Shown: one piece after another, positions 27,861-37,330 of the stretch
How positions within the stretch are numbered: the first letter of the stretch is position 1
Layout: the number at the start of each line of letters is the position of its first letter
NCBI RefSeq assembly: GCF_003315795.1
Contig: NZ_QMEY01000037.1
Location: 1-62,851 of the forward strand
Reading direction: 5' to 3'
DNA: 62,851 bases
From: Spongiactinospora rosea
GTDB lineage: Bacteria; Actinomycetota; Actinomycetes; Streptosporangiales; Streptosporangiaceae
Notes under the pieces: model-generated
What the model saw: the letters and a program-made list of their open reading frames with translations, nothing else
Told to the model about the DNA's origin: nothing
Databases searched by the model: none
Program-made: the position numbers and the translations under genes

Positions 27861-28199
27861 GTTGATCAAAGTACGGTCCCGGCATCGGTATCAGTGACCC
27901 GTACCTGGGATCTTAAAGGCTCGCCGTCTAAGGCGAACATGCCTCGAGGTCGGCGTATCGGTCGGCTCCATCCACAGACTTCCGATCGTTGATCGGGGCG
28001 GGCCACTTCCGTCGCCCGACTCGCCGCCTACCCGACACATAAGTGCCAATTCGCCCCAATTGTGCGATAGTAACCTGATCGCCCCCCGCGCCCCATTGTC
28101 CATGACTCGCTTTGGGCCGGGCTTGGCGATACCCGGAAATTGTCGGGGGCGCCTGGTAGGACTGATCCAGTCTTATTGGCCGATGTTGGGGAGGGGCGG
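27861..28199. promoter_or_regulatory. Region upstream of the cas operon, no gene seen
   Basis: These roughly 340 bases lie between the array 1 leader and cas6. They should hold the cas promoter. A small palindrome (TCGCCGTCTAAGGCGA, near 27923) and the repeat pair CGATCGTTGATCGG near 27985 were noted, but no promoter was assigned. No open frame has a family signature. Confidence 0.4.
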
Positions 28200-28889
28200 T
28201 TGCGTTTTCGGGTTGATGTGGCCGCGAGTGAGTCGGTGATGGCCTGGGAGCAGGTTCATGGGTCGGCTCGGGCGGTGGTGTACGACCTGATCCGGGAACA
28301 AGATCCGGGGATCGCCAAGGAGTTGCACGACACAGGGTGGCAGGGAAGCCCGCTGCGGCCGGTAGGGACGTCTCCGCCCCTGTTTCCTCGTGCCCGACAT
28401 AAAGCGGGGGTGTATCCGACCTCCCCCGATGGGGTGGTCTGGATGGGGTCGCCGGTGCCGCGGATCGCCGCGTGCATGCTGGCGGCGCTGGCCGGGCGCC
28501 GGGAGATCCGGTGGGGGTCGGTCGTGCTGTCGGTGAAGGGGGTGCAATTGGACCCGGTCGCCGACCATTCAAGCGGAGTGGGCGTTTTCGACACGGTTTC
28601 ACCTGTTTTGGTGAAACATCAGAATCGCTACCTTCTTCCTGAAGATCCGCATTTCGCCGAACGATTGATGCATAACGTCCGGCATAAGGCAGATGACCTC
28701 GGCCTGCCGAATGAGGCGGAGGTAGAGGTGCTGGATGCGGGTCCTCGCCGCCGGTTCCATGTCGCGAAAGGGTTTCGCATCGGCGCCCGGGCGCGGGTTC
28801 GGATCGCGGCGGCGCCGCGTCTGCTCGACGCGCTCTATGAATGGGGGCTCGGGCTGTCCACCGTGGAGGGCTTCGGGTGGATCCGGTGA
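28200..28889 (+). CDS. cas6: CRISPR pre-crRNA endoribonuclease Cas6
   Basis: Cas6 cuts the repeat transcript to make crRNAs, here probably leaving an 8-nt 5' handle ATCGCAAC. The start is taken as TTG 28200 (LRFRVDVAASES), with GGGAGGGG just upstream, because Cas6 proteins begin with such a beta strand; the frame opens earlier at TTG 28140. The first ferredoxin-like fold includes YDLIREQDPGIAKELHDTGW, with a candidate catalytic His. The C-terminal glycine-rich loop GLGLSTVEGFGWIR is diagnostic. It overlaps cas8 by 4 nt (GTGA). Confidence 0.88.
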   Translation: MRFRVDVAASESVMAWEQVHGSARAVVYDLIREQDPGIAKELHDTGWQGSPLRPVGTSPPLFPRARHKAGVYPTSPDGVVWMGSPVPRIAACMLAALAGRREIRWGSVVLSVKGVQLDPVADHSSGVGVFDTVSPVLVKHQNRYLLPEDPHFAERLMHNVRHKADDLGLPNEAEVEVLDAGPRRRFHVAKGFRIGARARVRIAAAPRLLDALYEWGLGLSTVEGFGWIR

Positions 28890-30325
28890 GCACCACTCCA
28901 GGGGTGGCCACGATCTCGCAGGTGTCCGGGCCACTGCGGTTGACCGAGCACCCGTTGCAGCGCTGCGGGGCATGGGCGGTGACGGTATTGGCCGGGCAAG
29001 AGCAGGTCGGGGACGTCAGCCCGGAAGTGCTGGATGCGGTGGCCGAGCGGATCGTTGCCGATGCGGTGCTGGCCGGGTGCGCGGCGCCGGGCAGTGGCGC
29101 CTACGACTGGTGGAAGGTGTTGTTCGCGCTGTATCCGAACGCCAAGCCGACGCATGCTCGGCGGGAGCGGGATCCGGCGGTGCTGCGTACGCAGGTGGCG
29201 GAGTTGTTCGCCGTCGATCCTGTGGACGGGCCGGTGTACGGATGCACGTTCTGTGGCCAGGCATGCCGAGTGCTGTGGGCCAAGGCGACCCTGCCGATGT
29301 TCGACTCGATCCGGGCGGTCAACACGCTGCCGCCGGGGATGGCGGGCTGGGCGGTGTGCCGGGGGTGCCGGGTGGCGATGTGGGCGCTGCCGTACGGGGC
29401 GTGGCTCACGGCCGGCTCGGCAACGGTCCTCACCTGTGACAGCCCACAGGTTGAGCGGGACTTCGTGCGCCGCAACGTACGTCGGGCGGGCCGGATCCGG
29501 CAACTGGGCTTCGGCAGATTGCCCGCCATCGCGGGACCGGAGGCCGTGACGTTGGAGGCGCTGCGTGTGCATGCGGGCGACGCGCCTGCGGCGGCGACGC
29601 TGTGGATGTTCAAGAACGACAACCAGGAACCGTGGCTGCGGGTGTCCGGTACACGATCGGGGGTCGCCCGGTTCCTTCAGTTGACGGCCGCCGATCCCTA
29701 CTGCGCAGCCGGATGGCGCGACCTACAGCGGGCACTGACGCGCCGCGACAAACAAGGGCGTGTGCTGGCTGGAGGAGCGCGCGAGGCGGCGCGGCTGCTG
29801 TTCGACCGGGACGGGGAGCAGGCCGATCGGCTGCCGAGGGAGCTGTGGCGCCGTTCGGAGGATGTGGAGACGATCTCGCCGCGCACGCTGGTGCGGTGGC
29901 GGGCGTTGTGCCGGCTGTACGTGGAGGTGATGTACGACATGAACGCCGATCGGCTCAAGGCCGTGGCGGATCTGCTGGCGGATTGGATCGCCCAGGAAGC
30001 GCACCGTGGCCGGCTGAATCAGTACCGGCGGGCCGCGGGCAGCGGCTATGAGCTGCACAAACTGCTACTGACGGCGAGCGCGCGCCTGCTCCTCGACGGC
30101 CGTGACCAGCGGGTGGATTCTGATGTGCTGGGCGACTTGCTGGCAGACGGCTCACGCGGGTGGCGAGAGCGGACCGTGCTGTGGTTCGACGTCGTCAAGG
30201 GGCTACAGGACAGAAAGGTGCCGATCGCCGCCGGCTCCGACGAGTCGGACGATGCGGAGCAGGCTGAAGAGATCAAGTTCGACGCGGACGGCGAGTTGGA
30301 CCAGGAAGGGGAGGAAAGCGCCTGA
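28886..30325 (+). CDS. cas8b: Type I-B Cascade large subunit Cas8 (Cas8b/Cst1-like)
   Basis: The 479-residue protein occupies the large-subunit position of the operon, which recognises the PAM and recruits Cas3. Two CxxC pairs (YGCTFCGQACRV near residue 120 and CRGCRVAMWA near 160) form a zinc-finger-like knuckle known from Cas8b/Cst1-type proteins. The rest is poorly conserved, as usual for Cas8, with an acidic tail (SDESDDAEQAEEIKFDADGE). GTG 28886 overlaps the cas6 stop; the stop overlaps the cas7 start by 1 nt (TGATG). Assignment rests on the zinc motif, length and operon position. Confidence 0.78.
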   Translation: MSTTPGVATISQVSGPLRLTEHPLQRCGAWAVTVLAGQEQVGDVSPEVLDAVAERIVADAVLAGCAAPGSGAYDWWKVLFALYPNAKPTHARRERDPAVLRTQVAELFAVDPVDGPVYGCTFCGQACRVLWAKATLPMFDSIRAVNTLPPGMAGWAVCRGCRVAMWALPYGAWLTAGSATVLTCDSPQVERDFVRRNVRRAGRIRQLGFGRLPAIAGPEAVTLEALRVHAGDAPAAATLWMFKNDNQEPWLRVSGTRSGVARFLQLTAADPYCAAGWRDLQRALTRRDKQGRVLAGGAREAARLLFDRDGEQADRLPRELWRRSEDVETISPRTLVRWRALCRLYVEVMYDMNADRLKAVADLLADWIAQEAHRGRLNQYRRAAGSGYELHKLLLTASARLLLDGRDQRVDSDVLGDLLADGSRGWRERTVLWFDVVKGLQDRKVPIAAGSDESDDAEQAEEIKFDADGELDQEGEESA

Positions 30326-31386
30326 TGAGCTACCTGGCAGGCAAGATCGTGCTGGCGGTCAGCGCGGGAGCACCCAATAACGGGCGCGGAGAGACGACCA
30401 CCACGCCCGTGAAGAAGGCCCGCGTGCGTGGCCAGTGGTATCCGTACGTGTCGGCGCAGGCGTTTCGGCGATGGCTGCGGGAGACCATGACGGCGATGGG
30501 GATGGTCCCCTCGCCGACCGAACGAGTGGGCAAGGCACAGGGCAAGGCGCAGAAGGCGAATACGTCGGCCGACCCGATCCGGTTCGCCGATGACGACTTG
30601 TTCGGATACATGAAGGCGGGCGCCAAGAGCGCCGATGAGGCCACCACGCTGCGCGACACCCCTTTCATGGTGGGGACGTTCATGTCGGTAGAGCCGGCCC
30701 GGCCGACCGAGGACTTCGGGGTGATGTCACGCGGCATCCCCGAGCCGGTGCTGCACGCTCACGAGTTCTACACTGCCGATCTTGCCGCGCCGTTCCTACT
30801 CGACCTGCCGCGGGTCGGCACGTTCACGCTGCCGGACAAGGGCGGCGCAGGCCGCCCGAACTACCTGTCGGCCGACGCCGCGATGAACGTGGCACAAGCG
30901 GTGAGCATGGGCGCCGAAGCCATCACATTCCGCGGGCAGCCCGCGATCCGGTTGCCGCTGCCGGAGCGCCGGGAACGGGTGGCCCTGCTGCTGGAGGCGC
31001 TGGCGGAGCTGACCGGCGGTGCGAAGAAGGCGCTGCACTACGGGGACCGTACGCCCGCGCTGGTGGCCATGGTGCCGATGGCGGGCGGCGTGAATCCGCT
31101 GGGCTTCGTGATCGACGGTGCCGCCGATGGGAGCGGCCTCCAGGTCCGCGGCACGGCCCTGCGTGAGGAGTTGCGGGCCTGGCAGGGGCAGTGGGAAGCA
31201 CCGGTACGGCTGGGCTGGCGGCCGGGCTTTTTGGAGCGTGCCCGCAAAGAGGTGGAGCATGACCTGGCCGACCTCATCGATGATGGCGGCCTCAGCATCG
31301 ATCATCCCCGCTCGATGTTGCGCGGCCTCGCCGAAGAGATCCGTACCGGGCAGCACGACACCTGGTTCGACGACCCCGCCCGATGA
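30325..31386 (+). CDS. cas7: Type I-B Cascade backbone protein Cas7 (Cst2/DevR family)
   Basis: Cas7 polymerises along the crRNA to form the Cascade backbone. The N-terminus has the family's pattern of a beta strand followed by a polar stretch (GKIVLAVSAGAPNNGRGETT, KKARVRGQWYPYVSAQAFRR). The Cst2/DevR features include TPFMVGTFMSVEPARPTED and HAHEFYTADLAAPFLLDLPR. Its length of 353 residues is usual. It overlaps both neighbours. Confidence 0.85.
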   Translation: MSYLAGKIVLAVSAGAPNNGRGETTTTPVKKARVRGQWYPYVSAQAFRRWLRETMTAMGMVPSPTERVGKAQGKAQKANTSADPIRFADDDLFGYMKAGAKSADEATTLRDTPFMVGTFMSVEPARPTEDFGVMSRGIPEPVLHAHEFYTADLAAPFLLDLPRVGTFTLPDKGGAGRPNYLSADAAMNVAQAVSMGAEAITFRGQPAIRLPLPERRERVALLLEALAELTGGAKKALHYGDRTPALVAMVPMAGGVNPLGFVIDGAADGSGLQVRGTALREELRAWQGQWEAPVRLGWRPGFLERARKEVEHDLADLIDDGGLSIDHPRSMLRGLAEEIRTGQHDTWFDDPAR

Positions 31387-34300
31387 GCATGAGCACTATC
31401 GAAGCGGTCAGAGTCGAGCTGTACGCGCCAGCGGCCTCGTTTCGTGATCCCATGTTCCCGGGTGTGAGCCGCTGTCTTCCGGTACCGCCGCCTTCGACAG
31501 TACGCGGCATGCTCGCCGCGGCCACCGGCCGTCGCGCCGAGCCGGTGATGCTGGGCATGGCCGTCCGTGTCGATGGGTCGGGCACCGACGCCGAGACCTA
31601 CCATCCCATCGCCGCCGACGGCTCCAACCCTGCCGTGGCCGGGCGAGTGGCCGCCGGCAAGGGCGGTATGACCATTCGCGACCGCCCCTTCCTGGTCGGG
31701 GTGCACCTCACCGTCTGGATTCCCGCACCCGAGGCAGACCGGATCGCGGCGGCACTGCGCCGCCCGGTGTGGGGGCTGCGGCTGGGGCGCTCCCAGGATC
31801 TGGTCCATGTGCGTTCGATCCAGCAGGTCACGCTGTATCCGACTGAGCGAGCTCACGTCGGTCACGCGCTGGCTCCGGCGGGCGGGCACCAGGCGCCGCT
31901 GGCCGGTACGCTGCGGCTGGCCGAGGCGATCACCCCCGACCGTGGCCACACCGAATACCGCAGCTACCTGTGGTGTTCGGAGCCGGCGGGCGTCCATGAT
32001 GTCGTCGGCGCGTACCGCGACGGGGAACAGGCAGTGTGGCTGGCCGCGCCCGCGATGCCGGATAAGTCGCCCGAGCAGGAGGCGTCCGACGCCGCGTTGC
32101 GCCAGGTCCTGGCCAAATCCGCGCGTGGATCCGGGCTGGGCCGCCCCGAACTGCTGACCGAGCACAGCCTCGCCGTACGCGAGGCGACCGACATGGTCGC
32201 CGACCGGATCGGCTCCCCCGGCGTTCTGGCCGACCGTCCCCGGTTTTGGGACTGGGCGCGGACGGCGGCGCTGCTTCACGACGCCGGTAAGGTCGCCGAA
32301 GGCTTCCAACGGCAACTCCGCCCCCGTGGCGAGATATGGGGTGAGCGGCACGAGGTGCTGTCACTGGCCTACGTCGATCTGCTCACCCGGCACCTGGACC
32401 CCGAAGACCAGAAAATGATCGCCGCCGGTGTCGCCTTCCACCACCGGCCGCTGACCTCCACCCGCGGCGGCGACCTACGGACGAAGTATCCGCCGATCGC
32501 CGATTGGGAGCGTAAGTTCGGTCGCGATGCGGCGCCGGTGCTGGGCCGGCCCCGCATTCAGGTTCCCGTCGTCCGGCACCGCGCGTTTCTGGCGTGGCTG
32601 GCCGACCGGCTCGGCGTACCGATCCCCCATGAGCAGCGACGCCTGTGGGAGCTGGCACGCGACGCCTTCGCCCGGCTACGCGCCGACTGGGGCAATCCGG
32701 TCAGCGAAGACGACGGCCTGACCGCCGTCCTCCTCCAAGGAGCGGTCACGCTGGCCGACCACTCCGGCTCCGCGCACGTACCGTTGCAGACCCACATGCC
32801 GCTCCCGGGCGACTTCCTGACCAGGCTCCCGGCTCCCTATCCGCACCAGCGGCAGGCCGCGGCGACCAGCGGGCACCTCATCATGGTGGCCCCGACCGGC
32901 AGCGGCAAGACGGAGGCCGGGCTGGCGTGGGCATCGGCGCAGCTCGGCGACATGTCGGGGCGACCCCGTCTGATGTGGCTGCTGCCGTACCGCGCCTCCA
33001 TCGACGCCGCCCGCGACCGCTTCATCGCCACCCTGGACCCGCCGCCAGCGCCTTCTCAGGCACCGGCCGCGCAGCCGGACATCGGGGTCCTGCACGCCAC
33101 CGCCGCGCGTACCCTGCTGGCCCGCGCGGTCGCCGACGACTGCGAGCCCACGGCGGCCGATGCCCGCCGCGCCCGAGCGCGAGCCGGCGCCATGCGACTG
33201 TTCGCCCAGCGCGTCCGTGTCGCCACCCCGTTCCAGTTGCTCCGGGCCGCGATCGCGGGTGCCCGCTACTCCAGTGTTCTGCTGGAACAGGCCAACGCGC
33301 TGATGGTGCTGGATGAGCTGCACGCCTACGACCCCGCCACCTTCGGTCGGCTGTGCGCCTGCATGCGCCTGTGGAACCAGCTCGGCAGCCGCGTCGCCGT
33401 GCTCTCCGCCACCCTGGCCCAGCCCATGATCGATCTGGTCGCCGACACCCTCGGGTCCGTCCAGGTACACCGGGCACCGACCGGCACCGCCCCCGACCGG
33501 CACCGCCTGGCCCTGGATGAGCAGCCGATCAACTCCCCGGACAGCCTGGCCCGCATCAACGGGTGGCTGGATGAGGGGCACAGCGTCCTGGTCATCGCCA
33601 ACACGGTCGCCATGGCGCAGGAACTCTACGACGCCCTCACCAGCGACAACGACCGCGACGCGATTCTGCTGCACTCACGGTTCCGCGGGATCGACCGGGC
33701 CGCCATCGAACGCACCATTCTCAGCAAACACCCCGAACGCCGACCTGGACAAAGCGCCAGGCGCAGCGGCGGGCTGGTCGTCGCCACCCAAACCGTCGAG
33801 GTCTCGCTGTGCCTGGACTTCGACCGCGGTGTCACCGAAATCGCCCCGATCGAGGCCATTGCGCAACGAGCCGGACGCATCAACCGCAGGGGCCATCACC
33901 CCGAGGGCCCCGTCGAGTTCCGCGTCCACCTCGCCACCGGTCCCCGCCCCTACGACCAGGCCGCACTTGACGCCGCCCGCACCGCGCTCACTACCGCCCC
34001 CGGCCCCATGGTCTCCGAAGAGACCATCGAATCGTGGTTGCAGATCGCCTACGCCACCTCCTGGGGCCAGAACTGGTCAACCGAAGCCCGGCGGCACCGC
34101 GATGAGTTCTACCGCGACTTCCTCACCTTCACCGATCCGTTCGACGATCGCAGCGAGTTCGCCGAACGTTTGGAGGAGACCTTCGACAGCGTTGATGTCC
34201 TGCTGGCCGATGACGTGCAGGAATATCAGGCCATGAGCGAAGAGGACCCACTGTTGGCGGCCGGTCTGCTCATCCCGATCCGCTACGGCCAGCTCGCCGC

Positions 34301-34445
34301 GCTGCGCGCCGCCGGGCGCGCGGAGCTCATCCGGCCCGACCCACAGGGCCGCATCCGCCTATGGGCGGTGGACGCCCCGTACAGCACCGAGCGCGGTCTG
34401 ACCCTGACCAGCGAGCGCGCCGCCGTACCGGAAACGGTCCTATGA
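31383..34445 (+). CDS. cas5-cas3: Cas5-Cas3 fusion protein (Cas5, HD nuclease and DExH helicase)
   Basis: One uninterrupted 1,020-codon frame encodes two proteins that are normally separate. Residues 1 to about 225 are Cas5 (RVELYAPAASFRDPMFPGVS, then LPVPPPSTVRGMLAAATGR, and HTEYRSYLWC), which caps the 5' handle of the crRNA in Cascade. After a linker with KSPEQEASDAALRQVLAKSA comes a full Cas3: HD motif LLHDAGKVAEGFQ (HD about 298), HHRPL, Walker A MVAPTGSGKTEAGL (Lys about 509), DELH box MVLDELHAYD (about 643), motif III LSATLAQPM (about 673), motif V VVATQTVEVSLCLDFDRG and motif VI AIAQRAGRINRRG (about 830). All catalytic motifs are present. The ATG at 31383 overlaps the cas7 stop and the end overlaps cas4. 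Fusion would tether the nuclease to Cascade. Confidence 0.92.
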   Translation: MSMSTIEAVRVELYAPAASFRDPMFPGVSRCLPVPPPSTVRGMLAAATGRRAEPVMLGMAVRVDGSGTDAETYHPIAADGSNPAVAGRVAAGKGGMTIRDRPFLVGVHLTVWIPAPEADRIAAALRRPVWGLRLGRSQDLVHVRSIQQVTLYPTERAHVGHALAPAGGHQAPLAGTLRLAEAITPDRGHTEYRSYLWCSEPAGVHDVVGAYRDGEQAVWLAAPAMPDKSPEQEASDAALRQVLAKSARGSGLGRPELLTEHSLAVREATDMVADRIGSPGVLADRPRFWDWARTAALLHDAGKVAEGFQRQLRPRGEIWGERHEVLSLAYVDLLTRHLDPEDQKMIAAGVAFHHRPLTSTRGGDLRTKYPPIADWERKFGRDAAPVLGRPRIQVPVVRHRAFLAWLADRLGVPIPHEQRRLWELARDAFARLRADWGNPVSEDDGLTAVLLQGAVTLADHSGSAHVPLQTHMPLPGDFLTRLPAPYPHQRQAAATSGHLIMVAPTGSGKTEAGLAWASAQLGDMSGRPRLMWLLPYRASIDAARDRFIATLDPPPAPSQAPAAQPDIGVLHATAARTLLARAVADDCEPTAADARRARARAGAMRLFAQRVRVATPFQLLRAAIAGARYSSVLLEQANALMVLDELHAYDPATFGRLCACMRLWNQLGSRVAVLSATLAQPMIDLVADTLGSVQVHRAPTGTAPDRHRLALDEQPINSPDSLARINGWLDEGHSVLVIANTVAMAQELYDALTSDNDRDAILLHSRFRGIDRAAIERTILSKHPERRPGQSARRSGGLVVATQTVEVSLCLDFDRGVTEIAPIEAIAQRAGRINRRGHHPEGPVEFRVHLATGPRPYDQAALDAARTALTTAPGPMVSEETIESWLQIAYATSWGQNWSTEARRHRDEFYRDFLTFTDPFDDRSEFAERLEETFDSVDVLLADDVQEYQAMSEEDPLLAAGLLIPIRYGQLAALRAAGRAELIRPDPQGRIRLWAVDAPYSTERGLTLTSERAAVPETVL

Positions 34446-34948
34446 GCCGGCCGGAGGATGAGGCGATCGGCGGGGTGCACATCAAGTACCTTCTGCACTG
34501 CCCGCGCCAGCTATGGCTCTACATCCGCGGCTACCGCCCCGAGCAGCGCAGCGACACCGTCGCACATGGCCAGGCCGTCGATGACACCACCTACACTCGC
34601 CGCGCCGATATCGATCTGGGCGAAGCGAAGATCGACTGGGTCACCACCGGTGCCATCGTCCACGAGACGAAATCATCGCGCGCTCCCTCCGCCCAACACG
34701 AGGCGCAGGTCCGCCATTACTGCCTGCTCCTGTCCCGGCGAGGGGTGAACGTGCGGCACGGCGTCGTCCATTACCCGCTCATCCGCCGTACCGTCACCGT
34801 CGCCTGGGACGCATCGGCCCGCGACCGCGCCGAGGAAACCGAACGGCAGGCGCGGCAGGTGATCGGCCAGGATGCCATCCCGCCGCGTCTGGAACGGCGG
34901 TCCTGTCGCGGTTGTTCCTATATCGACTACTGCTGGGGGGAATCGTGA
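34442..34948 (+). CDS. cas4: CRISPR adaptation exonuclease Cas4
   Basis: Cas4 is a RecB-type iron-sulphur nuclease that trims prespacers and helps choose PAM and orientation. The ATG at 34442 overlaps the preceding stop by 4 nt. The first cluster Cys is in LLHCPRQLWLY (about residue 20) and the other three in CRGCSYIDYC near the C-terminus. The nuclease core includes GEAKIDWV and VHETKSSRA (ExK). Its 168 residues are normal for type I Cas4. Confidence 0.9.
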   Translation: MSRPEDEAIGGVHIKYLLHCPRQLWLYIRGYRPEQRSDTVAHGQAVDDTTYTRRADIDLGEAKIDWVTTGAIVHETKSSRAPSAQHEAQVRHYCLLLSRRGVNVRHGVVHYPLIRRTVTVAWDASARDRAEETERQARQVIGQDAIPPRLERRSCRGCSYIDYCWGES

Positions 34949-35925
34949 CCGCCCACGCCCGTACGTACTGGCTCACCCAGCCGTGCCGGATCCGGCGTGA
35001 GGACAACAGCGTCCGAATCGAACGGGCCGACCAATCGCCGGTCCGGATCCCGATCACCGACATCCGCGACCTGATCGCCTTCGATCATCTTGACATCAAC
35101 ACCTCAGCGGTGTCCCTGCTCAGCCGGCACGGCGTCACCGTCCACATCCTGGACCACTACGGCAACTACGCCGGCGCGATCGGCCCACCCGAAGACACCA
35201 GCTCGGCCCATGTACTCCGCCGGCAGGCCGCCCTGACCGGGGATAACGACGTCCGGCTGACGCTCGGACGCGCCCTGATCAGCGCGACCGCGAGCAACAT
35301 CCGCTGGGCTATGGACACCGACCTGCTCGACGCCCCGCTCTCCCGCCTTGCCGAACAACTGCCCACCTGCCACACCAGTGATCAGCTCATGGGCGCCGAA
35401 GGCAACTTCCGCCGGACCGCCTGGGCCGTCCTGGACACCCTGCTTCCGCCATGGCTGCGCCTGGAGGGCCGTAGCCGCCGCCCACCCGCCAACGCGGGCA
35501 ACGCGTTCATCAGCTACGTCAATTCCATCGTCTACGCCCGGGTACTGACCGCGCTGCGCTGCACACCCCTGCACCCGGCCCTCGGTTTCCTCCACGCCGA
35601 CACCGACCGCCGCCGCAACACCCTCGCTCTCGACCTCGCCGAGCCGTTCAAGCCGCTGTTCGCCGAACGCCTCCTGCGGCGGGCCGCCGCCCAGAAGTCC
35701 CTGCGGCCCAGCGACTTCGAAAGCGACGTCGGCAACGCCTCACTCAGCAAAGACGGGCGCAAGAAGGTCTCCGAACTCATCCGCACCGAACTCGCCACCA
35801 CGGTCCACCATCGCAGCCTGCGCCGCAAAGTGTCCTACGAGGAGCTGATCCACCTGGAAGCCCTCAAAGTCGTGCGGCTGTGCCTGGAGGACACCCCGTA
35901 CAAGCCGTTCCGCCCCTGGTGGTGA
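34945..35925 (+). CDS. cas1: CRISPR integrase Cas1
   Basis: Cas1 joins new spacers into the leader end of the array, together with Cas2. GTG 34945 (VTAHARTYWLTQPCRIRRED) overlaps the cas4 stop and is preferred to the ATG at 34912 inside cas4. Expected metal-binding residues are seen: Glu in MGAEGNFRRTAW (about 151), His in PLHPALGFLHADTD (about 210) and Asp/Glu in LALDLAEPFKPLFA (about 230). The length of 326 residues is typical of I-B Cas1. Confidence 0.93.
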   Translation: MTAHARTYWLTQPCRIRREDNSVRIERADQSPVRIPITDIRDLIAFDHLDINTSAVSLLSRHGVTVHILDHYGNYAGAIGPPEDTSSAHVLRRQAALTGDNDVRLTLGRALISATASNIRWAMDTDLLDAPLSRLAEQLPTCHTSDQLMGAEGNFRRTAWAVLDTLLPPWLRLEGRSRRPPANAGNAFISYVNSIVYARVLTALRCTPLHPALGFLHADTDRRRNTLALDLAEPFKPLFAERLLRRAAAQKSLRPSDFESDVGNASLSKDGRKKVSELIRTELATTVHHRSLRRKVSYEELIHLEALKVVRLCLEDTPYKPFRPWW

Positions 35926-36191
35926 CCGTGTTCGTCATCGTCGTCTATGACACCCTCGCCGAACGCAACCCGGGCATTCTCAGAACCTGCCGCCAGTACC
36001 TGCACTGGGTACAACGCAGCGTCTTCCAAGGGGAGCTTTCCGCCGCGCAGCACCGCAAGCTACTGTCGGCGATCAAGCAGCACATCGACCCGACCTACGA
36101 CAGCGTTCTGATCTACCGCACCCAAGGCCCTCACCACATCCAAACCGACCTCATCGGCCAACCCCTCGGCAACACCGACCCCATTCTGTGA
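35922..36191 (+). CDS. cas2: CRISPR adaptation protein Cas2
   Basis: The 89-residue protein starts at GTG 35922 (VTVFVIVVYDTLAERNPGIL), overlapping the cas1 stop by 4 nt. The N-terminal beta strand with Asp (VVYDT) and the pattern CRQYLHWVQRSVFQGELS are typical of Cas2. It forms the dimer that bridges two Cas1 dimers. It is the last gene of the operon and is followed directly by the leader of array 2. Confidence 0.92.
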   Translation: MTVFVIVVYDTLAERNPGILRTCRQYLHWVQRSVFQGELSAAQHRKLLSAIKQHIDPTYDSVLIYRTQGPHHIQTDLIGQPLGNTDPIL

Positions 36192-36295
36192 CCACACCCC
36201 TTGTGACCTGCGTATCTGCACTACCGCCGAACCGCTGCAAAATCCGCCGTTCCAAGTCCTTCTACTGCGGCGGTGACCTGCGGCGTTATCCTCGG
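36192..36295 (+). promoter_or_regulatory. Leader of CRISPR array 2
   Basis: The segment between cas2 and the first repeat contains CACTACCGCCGAACCGCTGC and ends GACCTGCGGCGTTATCCTCG before the repeat. It aligns with the array 1 leader over about 90 bp, with strongest identity in the 23 bp next to the repeat. Confidence 0.8.
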
Positions 36296-37330
36296 GTTCC
36301 CGATCATCCCTGGAGGGATCGCAACGTGTGAACAAGATCATGAGAGGTCAGGAGAACGGGTTCCCGATCATCCCTGGAGGGATCGCAACGGCGGCGAGGT
36401 CCTGCCGGGTACCGGCGTCGGTACGTTCCCGATCATCCCTGGAGGGATCGCAACGTGCGCTCGGAGCGGATGGGCGTGCGGGCCCAGGAGGTTCCCGATC
36501 ATCCCTGGAGGGATCGCAACGCGCGGCAAGATCCCGTCCACACGAACCCCGGGCGGGTTCCCGATCATCCCTGGAGGGATCGCAACGCCATGTCAGACCC
36601 AGGGTTTCCCCCTGGCGGCACGTTCCCGATCATCCCTGGAGGGATCGCAACATCGCTGCCCGGGCATCATCCAAAGCCTGTGCCCACGTTCCCGATCATC
36701 CCTGGAGGGATCGCAACGCGGATCGGCTGGCGGAGCAGCAGCCCGACGACGGTTCCCGATCATCCCTGGAGGGATCGCAACACGATGAACTCGTCTGGAA
36801 TGGCGTCGTGGAACAGGTCGTTCCCGATCATCCCTGGAGGGATCGCAACCGCCTCTGGCGGGACCGCTCCCGGTCGGCGGCGAGGGGTTCCCGATCATCC
36901 CTGGAGGGATCGCAACCTGAAGCCGACGCCGAGCAGGCGTACATCGCGCTCGTTCCCGATCATCCCTGGAGGGATCGCAACTGGAGGTGGCCTACCGGCT
37001 GCGCGCGGCAGCGGGTTCCCGATCATCCCTGGAGGGATCGCAACGCCGCCCGGTGCTGCGTAGCCAGGTCAGCCCCTGGTTCCCGATCATCCCTGGAGGG
37101 ATCGCAACTCCGCTCGCGGGCAGCCGGGCGGCAGCAGGGTCAGCGGTTCCCGATCATCCCTGGAGGGATCGCAACGCGGCGGCGGGTCGATGGGCGACCT
37201 GTGGGGCAGGTTCCCGATCATCCCTGGAGGGATCGCAACCCTCCGACCTGGCCACCATGTCCAGCGTGCTGCTGTGTTCCCGATCATCCCTGGAGGGATC
37301 GCAACGGCAGCGGAAGCGGAGCTGTCCCTA
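36296..37330 (+). CRISPR. CRISPR array 2, leader-proximal part (16 repeats)
   Basis: Sixteen identical 30-nt repeats run from 36296-36325 to 37276-37305. Each starts GTTCCCGATC, has the hairpin core ATCCCTGGAGGGAT and ends GGATCGCAAC. Spacers are 33-38 nt: for example 36326-36359 (34), 36390-36424 (35), 36782-36819 (38) and 36982-37014 (33). The sixteenth spacer starts at 37306 and is cut at 37330 by an IS1182 element; its remainder is at 40054-41424. The repeat differs from array 1 at positions 3-4 (TC in place of CA). Confidence 0.97.

Noticed and set aside
28140..28199. Upstream start for cas6
   Set aside because: TTG 28140 has no RBS and adds residues outside the Cas6 fold. TTG 28200 follows a purine-rich site.
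31383..34445. Cas5-Cas3 fusion as a mere missed stop between adjacent genes
   Set aside because: The frame is continuous through the linker with no stop, no internal RBS plus start in the usual overlap style, and normal codon use. It remains listed as something to resequence.
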